DNA from: Synura sp. LO234KE
Lineage: Eukaryota; Sar; Synurophyceae; Synurales; Mallomonadaceae
Assembly (NCBI GenBank): GCA_015143735.1
Contig: VKHC01000364.1
Location: 1 to 10,007 of the forward strand
DNA length: 10,007 nucleotides
Direction: 5' to 3'
Notes under the pieces: model-generated
The model's database searches: none
Seen by the model: only the letters and a program-made list of their open reading frames with translations
Told to the model about the DNA's origin: nothing
Position numbers and translations under genes: made by a program
In this document: positions 7,624-10,007 of the stretch, piece by piece
Position numbering within the stretch: position 1 is the first letter of the stretch
How the letters are laid out: the number at the start of each line of letters is the position of its first letter

Positions 7624-7856
7624 CAGTAACGGGAAAAAATATTCACGTTAACGCAGAGGGGAAAGGCAGGAACGTAAACCGCCACAACGCGGTGGCAGGG
7701 AAGTAAGCACGTACCCCCTATTTCCTTTTAGTAGAAATGTCCACGGAAAGACCACAAAACTCGTCATAAACACAATTTATCGACATGAACACGACCTTCA
7801 GGCGATTCGAACATCCTCGAGGTGGTTTTCCCGTCAAGAGAGGCTCCATGCACTTA

Positions 7857-7891
7857 GAGTTCTTGGCGGCTAACGAAGCCGCCAAGAGTTC
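7857..7891. repeat. 15-bp hairpin, GC-rich core
   Basis: The arms 7857-7871 and 7877-7891 pair over 15 positions (two G-T wobbles near the base) around the 5-nt loop AACGA; the inner 11 pairs, including CTTGGCGGCT / AGCCGCCAAG, are perfect. CTGG follows 7 nt later (7899-7902) but is followed by A rather than T, so it is not a clean Helitron end. It could be a structured RNA element or the end of another transposon. Confidence 0.6.
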
Positions 7892-8584
7892 GACTAAACT
7901 GGAACAATCATCCGATTCGGAAGTCGAGGAGAGGTTAATGTGAACGGACGTCCTTGTTCTGCAGTCCCGCTACAATGGTCAAGTCGGCTGTCGAAGTTGT
8001 TGAGACCTCAATAACAATATTGGTCGTTGTAAGTATGGGACCGCCTTTTTCCCCTCAAAAAGAGCTGACGGGCAACGATCAAAGCACGGTGAAGGAAGCC
8101 TGAGTGGTCCTCCCAGAATCGCTATCAGGTCGCAGTTCTATCTAGCATCGCGTTAAATCATGATCATGGCCTGCTCGTTACTACAGAGATATTCCCGTGG
8201 AGTGAAGAAATTTTTACCATAAACGTAAAAGAAAGATGTATAGACTTCTGCTTGGAAATTAGGGTGTACAATGGACAAGGTCATATTTAAATATTCAGCT
8301 CTGAGTGGCCCTCAGGAACCACGATCTCAATGAGCAGGCTGCAGAGTCACCCTCTTTGAACATATGATCATTAGGTGTGCTGTCTCGTTGGCTTTAAAAT
8401 TAGTGTGACATTTCGACAGGATATATTTCGTGGGGAAGCGCGGAAATAATGTGTAACAAGGAGGCCCGACATACGTTCATTTATGTTGCACGCCAAATTT
8501 TAATAAGCTGAGCAGGATCATTTGCTGAACTTGACGTCTGAATTTTAGAAGCTGGGAAACTAAATATGTCAATACGTCACTGCT

Positions 8585-8606
8585 ATCGCAATTTTGTGCT
8601 TGCGAT
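8585..8606. repeat. 7-bp perfect hairpin
   Basis: ATCGCAA (8585-8591) pairs with TTGCGAT (8600-8606) around an 8-nt loop in AT-rich DNA. No other support for a function. Confidence 0.35.
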
Positions 8607-9358
8607 CCAATAATGGATAGAATATCAGCTGATGCCCCAAATCCAAATTTTTGGGTAAAATCGCTCGCAGTTTGCGTTGCAGAAGAGTTGAAAATTCTGT
8701 CTGTCAGGATTGAGTTGGCTAGATACCTCGATTACCTTAGCCTTAAGAAAAACTACCCTTGAATTTCTTTCTCCTTTGTCGTTGCACTCTCGAATAGGTT
8801 GAGATTCCAGTTTTTCTTGTCGTAATTCTCCGTGTTGCAGCTATTGCTAAAAGCAGGGAGCGGTGTCGTCCGCATTTTGTTTGACGGTTTTGGTAACGTT
8901 GATTCAGATGCCTTCAGTTGAATTCTGATATGAAACTACTCAGAATCCCAAGATGTACACTGATGATAAATATGTTTTGGTACTGCCACACAAAACACAT
9001 TCAAAATACTACATAAGCAACTGACAAATATTTAAAATTACAATCATATTCTGAGTCGCAGCAGTTCAGGAAACATATTCAGATATATCAGCATTGGAAC
9101 TAATAAATAAAAGCTAGATTCTAATTGCTCGTCTCACTTGTTGGTTGTGTGAGTGAGTAATTCACCTCATCGTAACAATAAATAATACTTTATTTAAGGA
9201 AAGTCGCAACCGAGCCCGATTATCGTAGTCTAGTCGTTACAATTTTCTACCACTGACGCGTGGTTGAACATGGTGATATTCCTCCAGTTGTCTGAGATTT
9301 TCTTTTCTCACTCCTCGTCGGATGACATTTTCTGATTCCTCGATGGAATAAGTTTCTT

Positions 9359-9530
9359 CCGCTATAGCTGTCCCAGTTCTAATTCTGAGCACCTTCATAA
9401 CATCGGTGTAATAAATCACCATCCGCTATTGCGGTCACCATAGTAGCCGCTATAGCGGTCCCTAGAGCAGCCGCTATAGCGAGTGTACGTGCGTACGAAA
9501 GTGTTCCGCTGTACGCGGTTCCGCTATATC
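9359..9530. repeat. cluster of CCGCTATAGCGG-like palindromes
   Basis: Six related sites: 9359 (CCGCTATAGCTG), 9423 (CCGCTATTGCGG), 9447 (CCGCTATAGCGG, perfect palindrome), 9471 (CCGCTATAGCGA), 9506 (CCGCTGTACGCGG) and 9521 (CCGCTATATC). The middle three start exactly 24 bp apart, and the first two 24-bp units agree outside the palindrome too (GTC-C-A-AG-AG). Clustered dyad sites of this kind are typical protein-binding arrays such as the subterminal repeats of hAT-type transposons; that assignment is an inference. Translated on the minus strand they give 8-residue repeats (AIAAALGT, AIAATMVT), which I take as a by-product. Confidence 0.75.
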
Positions 9531-9580
9531 TCTTACTACTACGGCATCGCCTCCATGTCGGCCATGACATCATCAAATCC

Positions 9581-9984
9581 TCATTCAGTACTAGCACCCA
9601 AACAACGAGTCTCATCCCCACAAACGGCACCACCAGAATCAGCATCGTCTCCCCCTTGTCCTGGTGTCTTCGTAGTACTAGCCGATACAACGAATCTACC
9701 AAAACTATCGCGCACCAGGAGTCCCGATCCATCAGCGATTCCCCACCTCTCAAACATAGTAGTCCTCTCCCTCTTGATAAACTTCCTTAGCGACTCTGAG
9801 CCCCTCATTGCTTTCCTCTGAGTATCGATATGCTTCTGAAGTTTCTCCACATCCGCTTCAACTCTTTCACGGTTAATGATCGTGGATGCGTCTCTGGCGC
9901 TTATGCGACCTTCAACAACTTCATAGAGACAGGCAATTACAAAGGCCTCTTGACATGCCGTCGTCATGTTGATATATTCAGCAC
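9581..9984 (-). CDS. 3' exon of unidentified gene, partial
   Basis: I do not recognise this protein. The frame runs from a likely acceptor (TTGTATAG at 9992-9985, minus strand) through A-E-Y-I-N into the first Met at 9967-9965 and on to a stop at 9583-9581. From the Met it has 128 residues: a helical N-terminal part (AFVIACLYEVVEGR, 8-21), a charged, coiled-coil-like helix (about 33-75, with RVEADVEKLQKHIDTQRKAM), the motif RRFV-like GRFVVSAS (90-97), and a Gly/Asp/Ser-rich tail with two Cys. Because the frame stays open to the AG, the gene probably continues beyond the right edge. An AATAAA (minus strand, 9194-9189) lies about 390 nt past the stop. It could instead be a transposon gene, given the palindrome array just downstream. 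Confidence 0.45.
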
Positions 9985-10007
9985 CTATACAATAATAGTC
10001 AAATGGT
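9965..10007 (-). other. putative intron 3' end at window edge
   Basis: Read on the minus strand, the window starts with an AT-rich tract ending in TTGTATAG (AG at 9986-9985), very like the TATATAG and TTTTGTAG acceptors in the glycosyltransferase gene. The following GTGCTGAATATATCAAC is in frame with the downstream Met, so either splicing from an outside exon or a start at 9967 is possible. Confidence 0.4.

Larger units (their letters stand above)
6796..9236. other. gene-free stretch with hairpins
   Basis: No open frame here carries a recognisable motif, and no tRNA, rRNA or snRNA pattern was found. About 6830-8100 is purine-rich in places and holds several hairpins; about 8200-9230 is AT-rich with AATAAA-like motifs. 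The minus-strand frame 7259-7465 has no features supporting a gene. Old mobile-element or intergenic DNA is the simplest reading. Confidence 0.5.

Noticed and set aside
7800-7830. Possible minus-strand tRNA, because of GTTCGAATC
   Set aside because: The TTCGAAT resembles a B box, but no 5-bp T stem, anticodon arm or acceptor stem can be folded around it.
6796-9236. CRISPR array, group I intron or rRNA fragment
   Set aside because: No regularly spaced direct repeats, no group I core elements and no conserved rRNA segments were recognised.
9379-9753. 124-codon minus-strand frame with 8-residue repeats
   Set aside because: The repeats translate the 24-bp palindrome array, and the upstream half overlaps the better frame of the edge gene. 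A spliced tail using part of it cannot be excluded.

Overview
The window looks like nuclear DNA of a eukaryote that is neither an animal nor, probably, a land plant. Two unrelated genes are split by tiny spliceosomal introns of 51-57 nt, nearly all GT-AG, and a Helitron rolling-circle transposon is present. Such introns are usual in fungi and in some algae and other protists. The putative glycosyltransferase resembles proteins I associate with algae and fungus-like protists, but that is memory rather than a search, so no lineage is assigned.

Layout: 1-180 is a small candidate inverted-repeat element. 181-1690 is non-coding and partly G/T-rich. About 1698-4815 is a decayed Helitron on the + strand. 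It keeps the end of the Rep nuclease (tyrosine motif), the linker, and a complete set of Pif1-type helicase motifs spread over four introns. One 8-nt insertion and four 1-nt-type frameshifts break it. Its tail is very C/A-rich and ends in a perfect 12-bp hairpin followed by CTGG-T, the expected Helitron 3' terminus. The Rep HUH half is missing upstream.

4827-6087 is the best intact gene: three exons joining to a 382-residue putative glycosyltransferase with a D-x-D motif. Its start codon lies 11 nt after the proposed Helitron end, and no upstream exon can be spliced in, so the element may have cut off or replaced the original 5' end.

6403-6795 is a stop-bounded coding remnant with earlier in-frame stops. 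6796-9236 has no recognisable gene but several strong hairpins, the best being a 15-bp stem at 7857-7891. At the right edge a minus-strand gene of unknown function (9984-9581) enters from outside, apparently through an intron acceptor. Just downstream of its stop is a cluster of CCGCTATAGCGG-like 12-bp palindromes, three of them exactly 24 bp apart.

The genes do not form a pathway. The story is one host-type gene abutting a dead Helitron, among other mobile-element debris. The points most worth checking are the Helitron end next to the glycosyltransferase start, the intron inside the Walker A loop, the GC-AG intron at the catalytic tyrosines, and the palindrome array.
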